Shown here: positions 38,327 through 47,713 of the stretch, piece after piece
How the letters are laid out: each line of letters starts with the position of its first letter
How positions within the stretch are numbered: position 1 is the first letter of the stretch
Assembly (NCBI RefSeq): GCF_019797745.1
Contig: NZ_VOSI01000001.1
Span: 866,928-930,927, forward strand
DNA: 64,000 bases
DNA from: Edaphocola aurantiacus
GTDB taxonomy: Bacteria > Bacteroidota > Bacteroidia > Chitinophagales > Chitinophagaceae
Reading direction: 5' to 3'
Notes under the pieces: model-generated
Database searches by the model: none
The model's input: only the letters and a program-made list of their open reading frames with translations
Told to the model about the DNA's origin: nothing
Translations under genes and position numbers: made by a program

Positions 38327-39586
38327 TCAGTTAACGATGCGTCGACGGGAGATAAAGCTGCTGATCAGCGTCATGACACAACCGGAGAATAGCATAATCA
38401 CAATAGGCATCCATACATCACGCATCCCCTGCCCTCTCAGGAAGATATTGCTTACACCATTAAAGGCCCAGTACATCGGTGTGAATTTAGCTACAGTGGT
38501 CATTACCGGCGGCAGGATCTCCAGCGGTACCCATATGCCTCCGAGAGAAGCCAGGATAACCGTAAATATGGCACCAACAGGCATGGCCTGGTTGGCCGTT
38601 TTGAACACATTACCTACAAGATAACCGTATGTAGTGGCACAGAATGCAGTGGCTAATACTAAGGGCACAGTGGCCCAGGGGTGTGTACCCATATATAATT
38701 TAGGCAGACCGAACAGGGGTATAAGCATGGTTCCGATCAGCATCATCACATAAAACTGCAGAAAGCAGAACAGGGTATAGAAAAGGATCATACCGATATT
38801 GGCTTTGACCGGCGCACCGGGAATCAGCTTTAAACGGGTCATACTTCCCTCTTCCCGCTCACGGATCATATTGCCGGCAATAGGTACTACGATCAGGAAC
38901 ATTCCGAAAATAGCCCAGGATGGCACATTGTGCTGTACAGAGTTTAGCGTAAAAGTGGCATGTTTATCTTCCAGGTGTTCTTTCAACGGCAGGGCGCTGT
39001 ATAGTTCTTGTATCAATGCGGAATCAATGCCCATCTCAGTACCATTCATTGAGCCCAGGCGGCTCATCAGGGTATTCATCTTTGACTGTGTGGCATACTG
39101 CATCAGTGCAAATTTGAATGAATTCTTGAAGGAAGGTTTTAAGGTTGGATCAAACAGTACCTCAATCTCTGTGGAGTCAAGGGCTTTATTCTGGGCATAG
39201 GAAGCCGGAAGTCCTGATTTTGCACCAACGGCGTTTACTACTTTATTTGCGGTATTCACCAGCGAGCTGCTGGCTTCTTCCGGTATAATCAGACCGATCT
39301 TTGCTTTACCGGAATTAATATCATTACGCAGGCTATGTTCATCGGTATATATTTTGGTCTCGAACATGCTGCTGGCTTCTATTGCAGCTACAATCTCTTT
39401 TCCTACCTTGCCATGATCTTTGTTGATGACGAATACCTCAAACTTCACATCACGCATATCTTTAAAGGTACTATCCTGCGTTACGGCCATCACGATAATG
39501 AGTATAGCCGGCATGAAGATCAGCAGCAATAATCCTACAGGGTCCCGCAGCAGCAGTTTTAATTCTTTAACTATAGTGGCAAACAT
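38327..39586 (-). CDS. ABC-2 type transporter permease
   Basis: This 419-residue membrane protein has an N-terminal helix (LLLLIFMPAILIIVMAV), a ~200-residue extracytoplasmic domain, and five C-terminal helices, the layout of ABC2_membrane_3/YhhJ-type permeases. The conserved NMIREREEGSMTRLKLIPGA cytoplasmic segment is present. The partner ATPase is not adjacent and must be elsewhere. An exact -7 element (TAAGTTTG at 39647-39654, minus strand) precedes it. It may drive export of drug, lipid or metal substrates together with the following HMA and barrel proteins. Confidence 0.88.
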   Translation of the reverse strand: MFATIVKELKLLLRDPVGLLLLIFMPAILIIVMAVTQDSTFKDMRDVKFEVFVINKDHGKVGKEIVAAIEASSMFETKIYTDEHSLRNDINSGKAKIGLIIPEEASSSLVNTANKVVNAVGAKSGLPASYAQNKALDSTEIEVLFDPTLKPSFKNSFKFALMQYATQSKMNTLMSRLGSMNGTEMGIDSALIQELYSALPLKEHLEDKHATFTLNSVQHNVPSWAIFGMFLIVVPIAGNMIREREEGSMTRLKLIPGAPVKANIGMILFYTLFCFLQFYVMMLIGTMLIPLFGLPKLYMGTHPWATVPLVLATAFCATTYGYLVGNVFKTANQAMPVGAIFTVILASLGGIWVPLEILPPVMTTVAKFTPMYWAFNGVSNIFLRGQGMRDVWMPIVIMLFSGCVMTLISSFISRRRIVN

Positions 39587-39646
39587 AATTATATAAGCGT
39601 ATTTATGGTATACCGGGCCATAATAAGACAGGCTCAGCTATAGCGG

Positions 39647-39654
39647 CAAACTTA
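39647..39654 (-). promoter_or_regulatory. -7 promoter element TAAGTTTG of the ABC-2 permease operon
   Basis: Exact TAnnTTTG on the minus strand, about 60 bp before the ATG at 39586. Confidence 0.6.
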
Positions 39655-39660
39655 CAAACA

Positions 39661-39690
39661 AAAAGGCAGGAAACGAGTTCCTGCCTTTTT
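39661..39690 (-). terminator. Terminator of the M16 peptidase operon
   Basis: AAAAGGCAGGAA / TTCCTGCCTTTT with loop ACGAG, 24 bp beyond the stop at 39714; T-rich on both strands. Confidence 0.85.
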
Positions 39691-39713
39691 ATATATTCTG
39701 CGGATGCAGTTGA

Positions 39714-41789
39714 TTATTTAAAATCGCTGTCGCTGATTTTTTTGTTTGCTTCCATTTTCTGTACAGTCAGTTCCTGTGGTCCTTGCGGAGACTGGATCTT
39801 AATGCTGTGCGGAGCTTTGTAGCCATTACCGTTGGTTACAGCTTTGTAATCACCTAAGATTACGGTCTGACCGTTACCTTCTTTATCGGTTTTCACTTCT
39901 TTAATCAACAGGTTAGTTGCCTGGTCGTAGTAAGATACAGATACATTACCTTCTTTGTTGGTTTTTTCAACCACGTAACAATCTTTACCATCTACTTTTT
40001 CAACACCTTTCAGTTTCATGGTGATACCATATTTCTCCGGGTGCAAATCAGCCTGTAAGTCAGCCTGCTCTTTGTATGCAGACAGCATATCAGCCGGCAT
40101 ATCCTGGCTTTGGCCCATTCCGGAGATTTTACCGGTATTGCCGCTTACTGTCATTTTCTGAACTTCGCCCATACCTGGAACCATTACAGACATATAGTAT
40201 TTATCCGGGCTTACGATTTTCTGAGTGATCTTGATCGCCTGACCCTGCATTTCTGCAGATGCTTCAGAGTACAGAGAAGTCAGTTTTTCAACTACTGCTT
40301 TACCACCGATGGCATCTACATACTTAGCTACAACCGCTTCCGGAGTAATGTCAGAAGCTACGGCTTTAGTTACCGGTGCTTCGATGCTGTTACCATAGTT
40401 ATCGTAATAGTGGATAACGCCATCAGAAGCAAAACGTTTCAGTTTTTCTGCTTCAGCTTTATCACCTACAACGGTAATGTGTGCTGCACCTGGTTGTACA
40501 TATTTTTTAGCGGTATTCTGGATATCATCTACAGAAACTGCTGCTACGTTTTTCAGGTAGTTTTTGTAGTAATCCTTAGGCATGTTATAACGCTCGATAT
40601 TGATCGCATATTGCGCAATAGTCTGAGGGCTTTCCAGGCCGATAGCGAATGTACCGGTAACATAGTTTTTCATTTCCTGTAAAGTAGTAGGATCTACTTT
40701 TTCATCACGGATACGTTTCATTTCCGCCATGATCTCGTTTACAGAAGAATCCGTAACTACGTTTCTTGCTTTGGCATATGCCTGGAATTCACCTACTTCT
40801 TTATCGTTTTTGAAAGAAGAGTATGAACCGTAAGTCCAGCCATGTTTTTCACGCAGGTTCAGGAACAGACGGCCTGTACCGCTACCACCCAGGATTTCGT
40901 TCAGCATTCTTACTTTGATCACATCAGGAGTACCTGGTTTCAGATCGATAGGGTAAGTAACACCGATTACACTTTGTACAGAGTTGTCGCGCGGTACGAA
41001 GTCAACGGTAGTTTTATTAGGAATAGTTACTTTAGGATAAGTTGTTTTTGGCACTTCGCCTTTCTGCCATGAAGCAAAATATTTGGTTACCGCAGCTTTA
41101 GCTTCAGCCAGGGTAATATCACCAACTACTGCCATGTATGCAACGTTAGGACGGAAATAAGTGCTGTAATATTGTTTACAGTCTTCCAGATTTACATTAC
41201 CTACTGTTTTTTCAGAAGCGATGATACCGTATGGGTGCGCTTTACCGAAGTTCAGTACTTTAGTAACGTTGTCCAGCATTTCATCCGGCTCTGTTTTAGA
41301 TTGCTCCAGACCAGCCAGTGCCTGCTTTCTTAATTTATCCAGTTCAGATTGCTGGAAGTTAGCGTTCATCAGGGCATCGCTCATCAGTTTTAATAAAACG
41401 TCCTGGTGTTTTTTCAAAGAACCACCATAGATACCACCACTGCTTGCAGATAAATTGGCACCGATCATATCGGTAGCTTCATCAAACTGCTCTTTCGTCA
41501 TAGTTTTAGTACCGGCAGTAATCAGGGAACCGATGAAATCGCTCAGACCCGCTTTGTTCGGATCTTCGATAGGATCGATATCCAGCATGATAGAGTAAGA
41601 TACGGTAGGTACCTTATGATTCTCTACTACGAATACTTTTAATCCGTTCGGTAAAGTAAAGGATTGTGCGTCTCCCAGTTTAATTTCAGGAGCCGGACCA
41701 GGTTTTGGACGTACACTTCTGTCCAGTGTTTGTGCAAATGTTGCAGAAACGAGGGCTAATGCAGCTATAGAAAGCGTTATCTTTTTCAT
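39714..41789 (-). CDS. M16-family peptidase homologue without the zinc motif, with C-terminal extension
   Basis: This 691-residue protein has a signal peptide (MKKITLSIAALALVSATFAQ), two M16 half domains, and a C-terminal ~215-residue part (GKAVVEKLTSLYSEASAEMQ ... YKAPHSIKIQSPQGP) resembling outer-membrane lipoprotein-carrier-like folds. Where the active partner has HxxEH, this one reads AGLSDFIGSLITAG, so it is catalytically dead. In such pairs the inactive subunit shapes the substrate chamber. It lies 81 bp downstream of the active M16 gene in the same operon. The peptide substrate is unknown. Confidence 0.9.
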   Translation of the reverse strand: MKKITLSIAALALVSATFAQTLDRSVRPKPGPAPEIKLGDAQSFTLPNGLKVFVVENHKVPTVSYSIMLDIDPIEDPNKAGLSDFIGSLITAGTKTMTKEQFDEATDMIGANLSASSGGIYGGSLKKHQDVLLKLMSDALMNANFQQSELDKLRKQALAGLEQSKTEPDEMLDNVTKVLNFGKAHPYGIIASEKTVGNVNLEDCKQYYSTYFRPNVAYMAVVGDITLAEAKAAVTKYFASWQKGEVPKTTYPKVTIPNKTTVDFVPRDNSVQSVIGVTYPIDLKPGTPDVIKVRMLNEILGGSGTGRLFLNLREKHGWTYGSYSSFKNDKEVGEFQAYAKARNVVTDSSVNEIMAEMKRIRDEKVDPTTLQEMKNYVTGTFAIGLESPQTIAQYAINIERYNMPKDYYKNYLKNVAAVSVDDIQNTAKKYVQPGAAHITVVGDKAEAEKLKRFASDGVIHYYDNYGNSIEAPVTKAVASDITPEAVVAKYVDAIGGKAVVEKLTSLYSEASAEMQGQAIKITQKIVSPDKYYMSVMVPGMGEVQKMTVSGNTGKISGMGQSQDMPADMLSAYKEQADLQADLHPEKYGITMKLKGVEKVDGKDCYVVEKTNKEGNVSVSYYDQATNLLIKEVKTDKEGNGQTVILGDYKAVTNGNGYKAPHSIKIQSPQGPQELTVQKMEANKKISDSDFK

Positions 41790-41870
41790 CTTGAATATGT
41801 TTGTGCCATTATGAATGGCTGACTTTTACTGTTGATTAAATTGAATATTGATGTACTGATTGCGGAGTAA

Positions 41871-43199
41871 TTATTTCTTCTCCATTGATTTAGGCAGGTA
41901 GTATACTACCAGTCTGTTATCTTTATTCAAATATTTATTAGCCACTCTGGTCAGGTCAGCAGCAGTTACTTTCTGATATTTAACCAGCTCTGTGTTTACC
42001 AGGTTGGTGTTACGGAAGTACGTATAGTTAGTCGCCAGGTTCTCTGCGATACCCGCGATTTTAGAGTTAGAACCAACGAACTCGCTTTCTACCTGGTTTT
42101 GCAGTTTTTTGAATTCTGTAGCAGGGATCGGCTGTGTTTTTACTTTTTCGATCTCAGCATCCATAGCAGTTTGTAAGTCTTCGTATTTTACATTAGGAGC
42201 TGCGATACCGAATACCATTGACAGACCTGGATCTTCCAGAGGGAAGTTGAATGCACCAACACCAACTGCCATTTGTTTCTTATCTACCAGTTCTTTCTGG
42301 AAACGGGAGCTTGCACCATTAGATAATAATTTGTTCAGCATTTCCAATGCATAAACATCATCAGATCCGATTTTAGGGATGTGGTATGCTAAAATGATAG
42401 CAGGGAAAGGAACGTTATCGTAATAGAATACTTCTTTAGCCTTAGCCATTGCCGGCTCCGTTTCGGTAGGGCGAGGGATCGCTTTGGTACCTTTAGGGAT
42501 AGAACCATAATATTTTTCAACCCATTTCTTAGTTTGCTCTGGTTTGATGTCACCAGCGATTACCAGTACTGCATTGTTAGGAACATAGAATGTTTTGTAG
42601 AAATCCATGAACTCGCTGTACTTCGCTTCGTCGATGTATTGTGCAGAACCGATCGGCATCCAGTTGTACGGGTGCTTAGTATATGCATTCTGGAATACAA
42701 CCTCCATCAGGTGACCGTAAGGACGGTTATCATAGCTTTGTTTTTTCTCTTCTTTTACAACTTTACGTTGTGTTTCAATACCAGTACTGTCGATTTTGGC
42801 ATGCAGCATACGCTCAGCTTCCATCCACAGGGCCAGCTCTTCCTGGTTAGAAGGCATGGTCTGGAAATAATAAGTACGGTCCTGAGAAGTGTTTGCGTTC
42901 AATACACCACCATTGGCCTGGATCATTTTAAAGTACTCACCACGGCCGATATTGTCGGTACCTTCAAACATCAGGTGCTCAAAGAAGTGCGCAAAACCGG
43001 TACGTTTCGGATCTTCGTTTTTAGAACCTACGTGGTACATTACGGATACGTTTACAATTGGTGTAGAGTGGTCTTCATGTAAGATCACATGCAGTCCATT
43101 GGGCAAATCATACTCTGTAAAGTTTATTTTTCTTTCTTGTGCGAATGCCCCGATACTTGCCGAAGCCAGTAAAGACATGCTTAAAATGATACGTTTCAT
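41871..43199 (-). CDS. Active M16-family zinc metallopeptidase
   Basis: This 442-residue periplasmic peptidase has a signal peptide (MKRIILSMSLLASASIGAFA) and the inverted zinc motif HFFEH (residues 71-75), with the downstream Glu region RKVVKEEKKQSYDNRPYG. It would work as a dimer with the dead M16 homologue encoded next. ATG 43199 is preferred over 43238 because an exact -7 element (TATCTTTG, 43236-43243) overlaps the longer start. Family members degrade short peptides. Confidence 0.93.
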   Translation of the reverse strand: MKRIILSMSLLASASIGAFAQERKINFTEYDLPNGLHVILHEDHSTPIVNVSVMYHVGSKNEDPKRTGFAHFFEHLMFEGTDNIGRGEYFKMIQANGGVLNANTSQDRTYYFQTMPSNQEELALWMEAERMLHAKIDSTGIETQRKVVKEEKKQSYDNRPYGHLMEVVFQNAYTKHPYNWMPIGSAQYIDEAKYSEFMDFYKTFYVPNNAVLVIAGDIKPEQTKKWVEKYYGSIPKGTKAIPRPTETEPAMAKAKEVFYYDNVPFPAIILAYHIPKIGSDDVYALEMLNKLLSNGASSRFQKELVDKKQMAVGVGAFNFPLEDPGLSMVFGIAAPNVKYEDLQTAMDAEIEKVKTQPIPATEFKKLQNQVESEFVGSNSKIAGIAENLATNYTYFRNTNLVNTELVKYQKVTAADLTRVANKYLNKDNRLVVYYLPKSMEKK

Positions 43200-43235
43200 A
43201 AGGAATCTATATGAATTATTTAATTTTATGTGGAG

Positions 43236-43243
43236 CAAAGATA
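43236..43243 (-). promoter_or_regulatory. -7 promoter element TATCTTTG of the M16 operon
   Basis: Exact TAnnTTTG on the minus strand, 36 bp before ATG 43199; it fixes the start downstream of 43238. Confidence 0.7.
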
Positions 43244-43493
43244 ATTATCAATTTTTTTAATTCCATCACCCCAATAGGGGGAATTTGCATTCGGGGCACA
43301 ATTTTACCCCCATTACTGTCCTAATTGTCAGTGTATCAGCGGCCAGGACTGCAAAAAAGCCCAAGGTTAAAAATCGTTAATCCCAACCTGTCATACCGAA
43401 CTGACAATTTTGCACATTTTCGGCTTTGGCAAAGAAATTGAAGCGTAACTACTGTTCAAATAAAAATAACTAAAATAATTTATAGATAATATT

Positions 43494-45386
43494 ATGGGAA
43501 AAATCATCGGAATTGACTTAGGAACAACCAACTCTTGCGTGGCCGTAATGGAAGGTAATGAGCCGGTTGTAATTGCAAACGACGAAGGTCGTCGCACTAC
43601 GCCATCGGTAGTGGCGTTTTTGAAAAACGGAGAACGTAAAGTAGGAGATCCTGCAAAACGTCAGGCGATCACCAACCCTACCAACACCATTATGTCTATC
43701 AAACGTTATATGGGTAGACGTTATGACGAGGTAACCGGTGAAATGTCGCACAATGCATACCAGATCGTAAAAGGAGATAATAACACTCCTCGTGTAGATA
43801 TCGAAGGCAGAATGTATACTCCTCAGGAGATCTCTGCTATGATTCTTCAGAAAATGAAGAAAACAGCTGAAGACTTCCTGGGTCAGGAAGTGTCTGAAGC
43901 TGTAATTACCGTACCGGCTTACTTTAACGATGCGCAACGCCAGGCAACTAAAGAGGCGGGCGAGATCGCTGGTCTGACCGTAAAAAGAATTATCAATGAG
44001 CCTACTGCTGCGGCACTGGCTTATGGTATGGATAAAAAACATGCTGACAGCAAAATCGTTGTATTTGACTTAGGTGGTGGTACATTTGACGTATCTATCC
44101 TGGAGCTGGGCGACGGTGTATTTGAAGTAAAATCTACCAACGGTGATACCCACCTGGGTGGTGATGACTTCGATAAAGTTATCATGGACTGGTTAGCTGA
44201 AGAATTCAGAAAAGATATGCCTACTATCGATCTGCACAAAGATCCTATGGCATGGCAACGTCTGAAAGAGGCTGCTGAAAAAGCAAAAATCGAACTGTCT
44301 TCTTCTCAGGAAACAGAAATCAACCTGCCTTATATCACTGCTGTTGACGGTGTGCCACAACACTTGGTGCGCAAACTGAGCCGTGCTAAATTTGAGCAAC
44401 TGGCTGACAGCCTGATCGAGCGTACACTGGAGCCTTGCCGTAAAGCATTGAAAGATGCCGGTATGAACACCAGCGAAATCGATGAGATCATCCTGGTTGG
44501 TGGTTCTACCCGTATTCCTAAAATCCAGGAAGTGGTTGAAAGCTTCTTCGGTAAAAAACCAAACAAAGGTGTAAACCCTGATGAGGTAGTAGCTGTTGGT
44601 GCTGCAATCCAGGGTGGTGTATTGACCGGAGATGTAAAAGACGTATTGTTACTGGATGTAACGCCGCTGTCTCTGGGTATCGAAACCTATGGTGGTGTAA
44701 TGACCAAACTGATTGAGTCTAACACAACCATCCCTACTAAGAAATCTGAAACCTTCTCTACTGCAAGCGATAGCCAGCCTAGCGTGGAAATCAATGTAGT
44801 ACAAGGTGAGCGCCCAATGGCGAACCAAAATAAATCTCTGGGTAAATTCGTACTGAATGATATCCCGCCTGCTCCAAGAGGTGTACCTCAGATCGAAGTA
44901 ATTTTCGATATCGATGCCAATGGTATCCTGAACGTAACCGCTAAGGATAAAGGTACCGGTAAGCAACAAAACATCCGTATCGAAGCAGGTTCCGGCTTAA
45001 GCAAAGACGAAATCGAAAGAATGAAAAACGATGCTAAAGCTAATGAAGAAGCAGACAAACAAGTACGTGAGAAAGTTGAAAAACTGAACATGGCTGACGG
45101 TCTGATCTTCAATACAGAGAAACAACTGAAAGAGCATGCTGATAAAATCCCTGCGGATAAAAAATCAGCAATTGAAACTGCAGTTGCAGAACTGAAAGAA
45201 GCACACAAAGCTGAAGATATAGCTGCAATCGATGCTGCAAGCGAAAAACTGAATGCTGCATGGAACGCTGCGAGCGAAGATATCTACGCTCAGGGCCAGG
45301 CAGACGGTGCACAACAACAAGGCCAGAATGCAAATGCAGGCGGTGCTGATGATGTAGCTGATGCAGACTTCGAAGAAGTAAAATAA
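43494..45386 (+). CDS. dnaK: Hsp70 chaperone DnaK
   Basis: This 630-residue ATP-dependent chaperone shows [17 protein letters not shown], the phosphate-2 loop [14 protein letters not shown], and [14 protein letters not shown], then the substrate-binding domain ([19 protein letters not shown]) and helical lid, ending in an Ala/Gly/Asp-rich tail ([11 protein letters not shown]). dnaJ and grpE are not adjacent. A partial -7 element (CAATTTTG, 7 of 8) lies at 43405-43412; no CIRCE repeat was seen. Confidence 0.98.
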   Translation: MGKIIGIDLGTTNSCVAVMEGNEPVVIANDEGRRTTPSVVAFLKNGERKVGDPAKRQAITNPTNTIMSIKRYMGRRYDEVTGEMSHNAYQIVKGDNNTPRVDIEGRMYTPQEISAMILQKMKKTAEDFLGQEVSEAVITVPAYFNDAQRQATKEAGEIAGLTVKRIINEPTAAALAYGMDKKHADSKIVVFDLGGGTFDVSILELGDGVFEVKSTNGDTHLGGDDFDKVIMDWLAEEFRKDMPTIDLHKDPMAWQRLKEAAEKAKIELSSSQETEINLPYITAVDGVPQHLVRKLSRAKFEQLADSLIERTLEPCRKALKDAGMNTSEIDEIILVGGSTRIPKIQEVVESFFGKKPNKGVNPDEVVAVGAAIQGGVLTGDVKDVLLLDVTPLSLGIETYGGVMTKLIESNTTIPTKKSETFSTASDSQPSVEINVVQGERPMANQNKSLGKFVLNDIPPAPRGVPQIEVIFDIDANGILNVTAKDKGTGKQQNIRIEAGSGLSKDEIERMKNDAKANEEADKQVREKVEKLNMADGLIFNTEKQLKEHADKIPADKKSAIETAVAELKEAHKAEDIAAIDAASEKLNAAWNAASEDIYAQGQADGAQQQGQNANAGGADDVADADFEEVK

Positions 45387-45406
45387 TCATCCAATAAGAT
45401 TACCGT

Positions 45407-45438
45407 AAAGGGGCGACTGAATAGTCGCCCCTTTTTTT
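45407..45438 (+). terminator. Terminator of dnaK
   Basis: AAAGGGGCGACT / AGTCGCCCCTTT with loop GAAT and a T7 run, 20 bp after the stop. Confidence 0.92.
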
Positions 45439-45524
45439 GTTCATTGTTCATCTGTTATGAAGGCAGAACTATCAGAAAGTTTGACGTAATTCAATAACTG
45501 CATATTTCATTCACCAATTCAAAA

Positions 45525-45554
45525 CAGCTACTCACAAAGTAGCTGCTTTTTTTT
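45525..45554 (+). terminator. Second terminator 90 bp beyond dnaK with no gene between
   Basis: CAGCTACT / AGTAGCTG with loop CACAA, then C and T8. It lies about 95 bp before the MuiA-like gene. It may end a short transcript or attenuate the next gene. Confidence 0.8.
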
Positions 45555-45649
45555 CACCCTTTCCAACCTTTTACCTTTCTGCTGCATCCTTACTTTGTAT
45601 CAACAACCCGTTCCGGCGGAATCATTCATTAATACTTAGAAGAATACTT

Positions 45650-47572
45650 ATGAGCAGGAAATTATCTCTAATCTGTGGCATGCTGATCAGCTGCAGCTAT
45701 ACCATACAGGCACAGGACATTCAGAACGCAGACGCTGTACTGAACAGTGTAACGGTATATAAAGTAGGTGCGGAGCTGAAGCATTCAGCGAAGGTAAATC
45801 TGCCTCAGGGCAATACGGAACTGATCATTAATAATGTGGCCTCCAATATTGATGAAAGCAGCATCCAGATCAATGCCCCGTCCAATATTACCATCATGTC
45901 GGTAATGGTTACCCGTAACTATAAACCAGAGCAGCAAAAAGACCAGAACAGTCCGGAATACAAGCAAAAAGAAGCTTTATTAAAAACGGCAGAAGCGGCG
46001 TTGCAGAAAACAATTAATAAACGTCAGGCTATTGAAAGAACCTTATCCTTACTGGCAAAGAACGAAGTAGCCAAAGGAGATCAGAGCAATGTAAATGTTG
46101 CAGAGCTCAGCAAGCTGACCGATTTTTACCTGAATAAACAGATTGACCTTAATGACCAGATATCGGCACTCAAAGGGCAGGAAGCCGAGCAGGTAGCACT
46201 GGTACAAGAGTACAGGACACAGCTGGGCAATATGAATGGTCAGGAAAGCAATACCGGCGGGCAGCTGGTACTGCAGGTGATGTCTACGACTCCGGTCCTG
46301 AGTGGCAATATCAATATCAGTTACATCAGTCGCAATGCAGGCTGGACGGCAGCTTACGATCTTAAAGCGGATAAAGTAAGTGATCCTTTACGCATTGTGT
46401 ACAAAGCAAATGTTGCACAACAAACCGGGCTGGACTGGAAGAAAGTCAAACTGATCTTATCTACCGGGAACCCGACTGTAGGTAGCAATGCACCAATCCT
46501 GACGGCATGGTTACTTCGCTATGGACAGGTGTATCAGCCGACGATGCGCAATGAGGCTACGGCCAATACCATACAGTCTTATAAGTATCAGAACAATGCA
46601 AGCATGGCCCAGATATCTGCCGATCAGTTATCGAAAATGCCGGTGACGAGTGTTGCAGCAATGCTGGAAAGAGCAGCACCAGGCGTATACACAACAGGAG
46701 GAGGCCAACCCGGATCTACTCCAGATATTATCGTACGGGGTCAGGGTAACCTTAGTGCATCCAGTACTCCATTGATTGTACTAGATGGGGCTCCGTACTC
46801 TGGTACTTTAAACTCCATTAACCCTAACGACATTGCAGATTTGCAGATACTCAAAGACGCTACAACAAAAGCAGTTTACGGATCAAGAGCAGCCAATGGT
46901 GTTATACTCATCACAACCAAAGCGAACAAGGGTGTAAGCGACCATACGGAAGTTGAAGAGAAGGAGCTGGATGCAACATTTGATATTGATATCCCCTACT
47001 CTATTGCCTCGAACAATAAACCGCACAGTGTTTCTCTGAAAGAACTGAACATCCCGGTCAGCTATAAATACTATGCAGTACCGAAACTGGACCCGGATGC
47101 ATTCCTGCTGGCGGAGGTCAACGGCTACGAAAAATTAAACCTGATTCCGGGTGAAGCCAATATTGTTTTTGAGAATACTTATGTAGGCAAAACATTCCTG
47201 AATCCTTATAATACGCAGGATACGCTGAACCTGAGCATGGGCCGTGACAAACGCATCACGATTAAAAGAGAGAAAGTAACCGATCTGTCGGCCAGTAAAG
47301 TTTTAGGCAGCAATAAAAAGCAAAGCTTCACGTACGAACTGACCATTAAAAACAGCAAAAAAGAAGCTATAGATCTGTTACTGAAAGATCAGTATCCGAT
47401 CAGTACAGATAACAATATGGAGATCGAATTACTCTCTTCTGATAATGCTGCGATCAATAAAGAAACGGGTATCCTGACCTGGAAACTGAACATCAAACCG
47501 GGGGAAACCAGAAAAGTGCGCTTTACCTACTCTGTAAAGTATCCCAAAGATCAGTATATAGGAAATCTTTAA
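45650..47572 (+). CDS. MuiA/DUF4139-family protein with inserted TonB-receptor plug domain
   Basis: This 640-residue protein has a signal peptide (LSLICGMLISCSYTIQAQ). Residues ~30-300 are the DUF4140/coiled-coil and first DUF4139 part (AVLNSVTVYKVGAELKHSA; ISYISRNAGWTAAYDLKA; QTGLDWKKVKLILSTG). Residues ~320-424 are a SusC-type plug (QISADQLSKMPVTSV; STPLIVLDGAPYSG; INPNDIADLQILKDATTKAV; YGSRAANGVILITTK). Then DUF4139 resumes (ELNIPVSYKYYAVPKLD ... GETRKVRFTYSVKYPKDQ). There is no beta-barrel, so the plug cannot gate a receptor here. The frame is intact across both junctions. The function of DUF4139 proteins is poorly defined (one relative is the mucoidy inhibitor MuiA). Confidence 0.9.
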   Translation: MSRKLSLICGMLISCSYTIQAQDIQNADAVLNSVTVYKVGAELKHSAKVNLPQGNTELIINNVASNIDESSIQINAPSNITIMSVMVTRNYKPEQQKDQNSPEYKQKEALLKTAEAALQKTINKRQAIERTLSLLAKNEVAKGDQSNVNVAELSKLTDFYLNKQIDLNDQISALKGQEAEQVALVQEYRTQLGNMNGQESNTGGQLVLQVMSTTPVLSGNINISYISRNAGWTAAYDLKADKVSDPLRIVYKANVAQQTGLDWKKVKLILSTGNPTVGSNAPILTAWLLRYGQVYQPTMRNEATANTIQSYKYQNNASMAQISADQLSKMPVTSVAAMLERAAPGVYTTGGGQPGSTPDIIVRGQGNLSASSTPLIVLDGAPYSGTLNSINPNDIADLQILKDATTKAVYGSRAANGVILITTKANKGVSDHTEVEEKELDATFDIDIPYSIASNNKPHSVSLKELNIPVSYKYYAVPKLDPDAFLLAEVNGYEKLNLIPGEANIVFENTYVGKTFLNPYNTQDTLNLSMGRDKRITIKREKVTDLSASKVLGSNKKQSFTYELTIKNSKKEAIDLLLKDQYPISTDNNMEIELLSSDNAAINKETGILTWKLNIKPGETRKVRFTYSVKYPKDQYIGNL

Positions 47573-47588
47573 GGAATTAGTTTTTATA

Positions 47589-47626
47589 CAGCATGAGGGT
47601 CGGACAAATGTCCGACCCTCATGCTG
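47589..47626. terminator. 18-bp perfect hairpin between convergent genes
   Basis: Arms 47589-47606 and 47609-47626 (core GAGGGTCGGACA) with a two-base centre. T-runs are poor on both strands, so it may be a stabiliser or a weak terminator. Confidence 0.65.
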
Positions 47627-47713
47627 CTTCATAATATGTGTTACGTCTTTACAGTCTTAATGCAACAATTGTGCATTTGTTTTATTTTTAGCTCAGGTAT
47701 TGGATAAATGATG

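Noticed and set aside
43239-43493. CIRCE-type or other heat-shock operator before dnaK.
   Set aside because: No TTAGCACTC-type inverted repeat is visible; only a partial -7 element.
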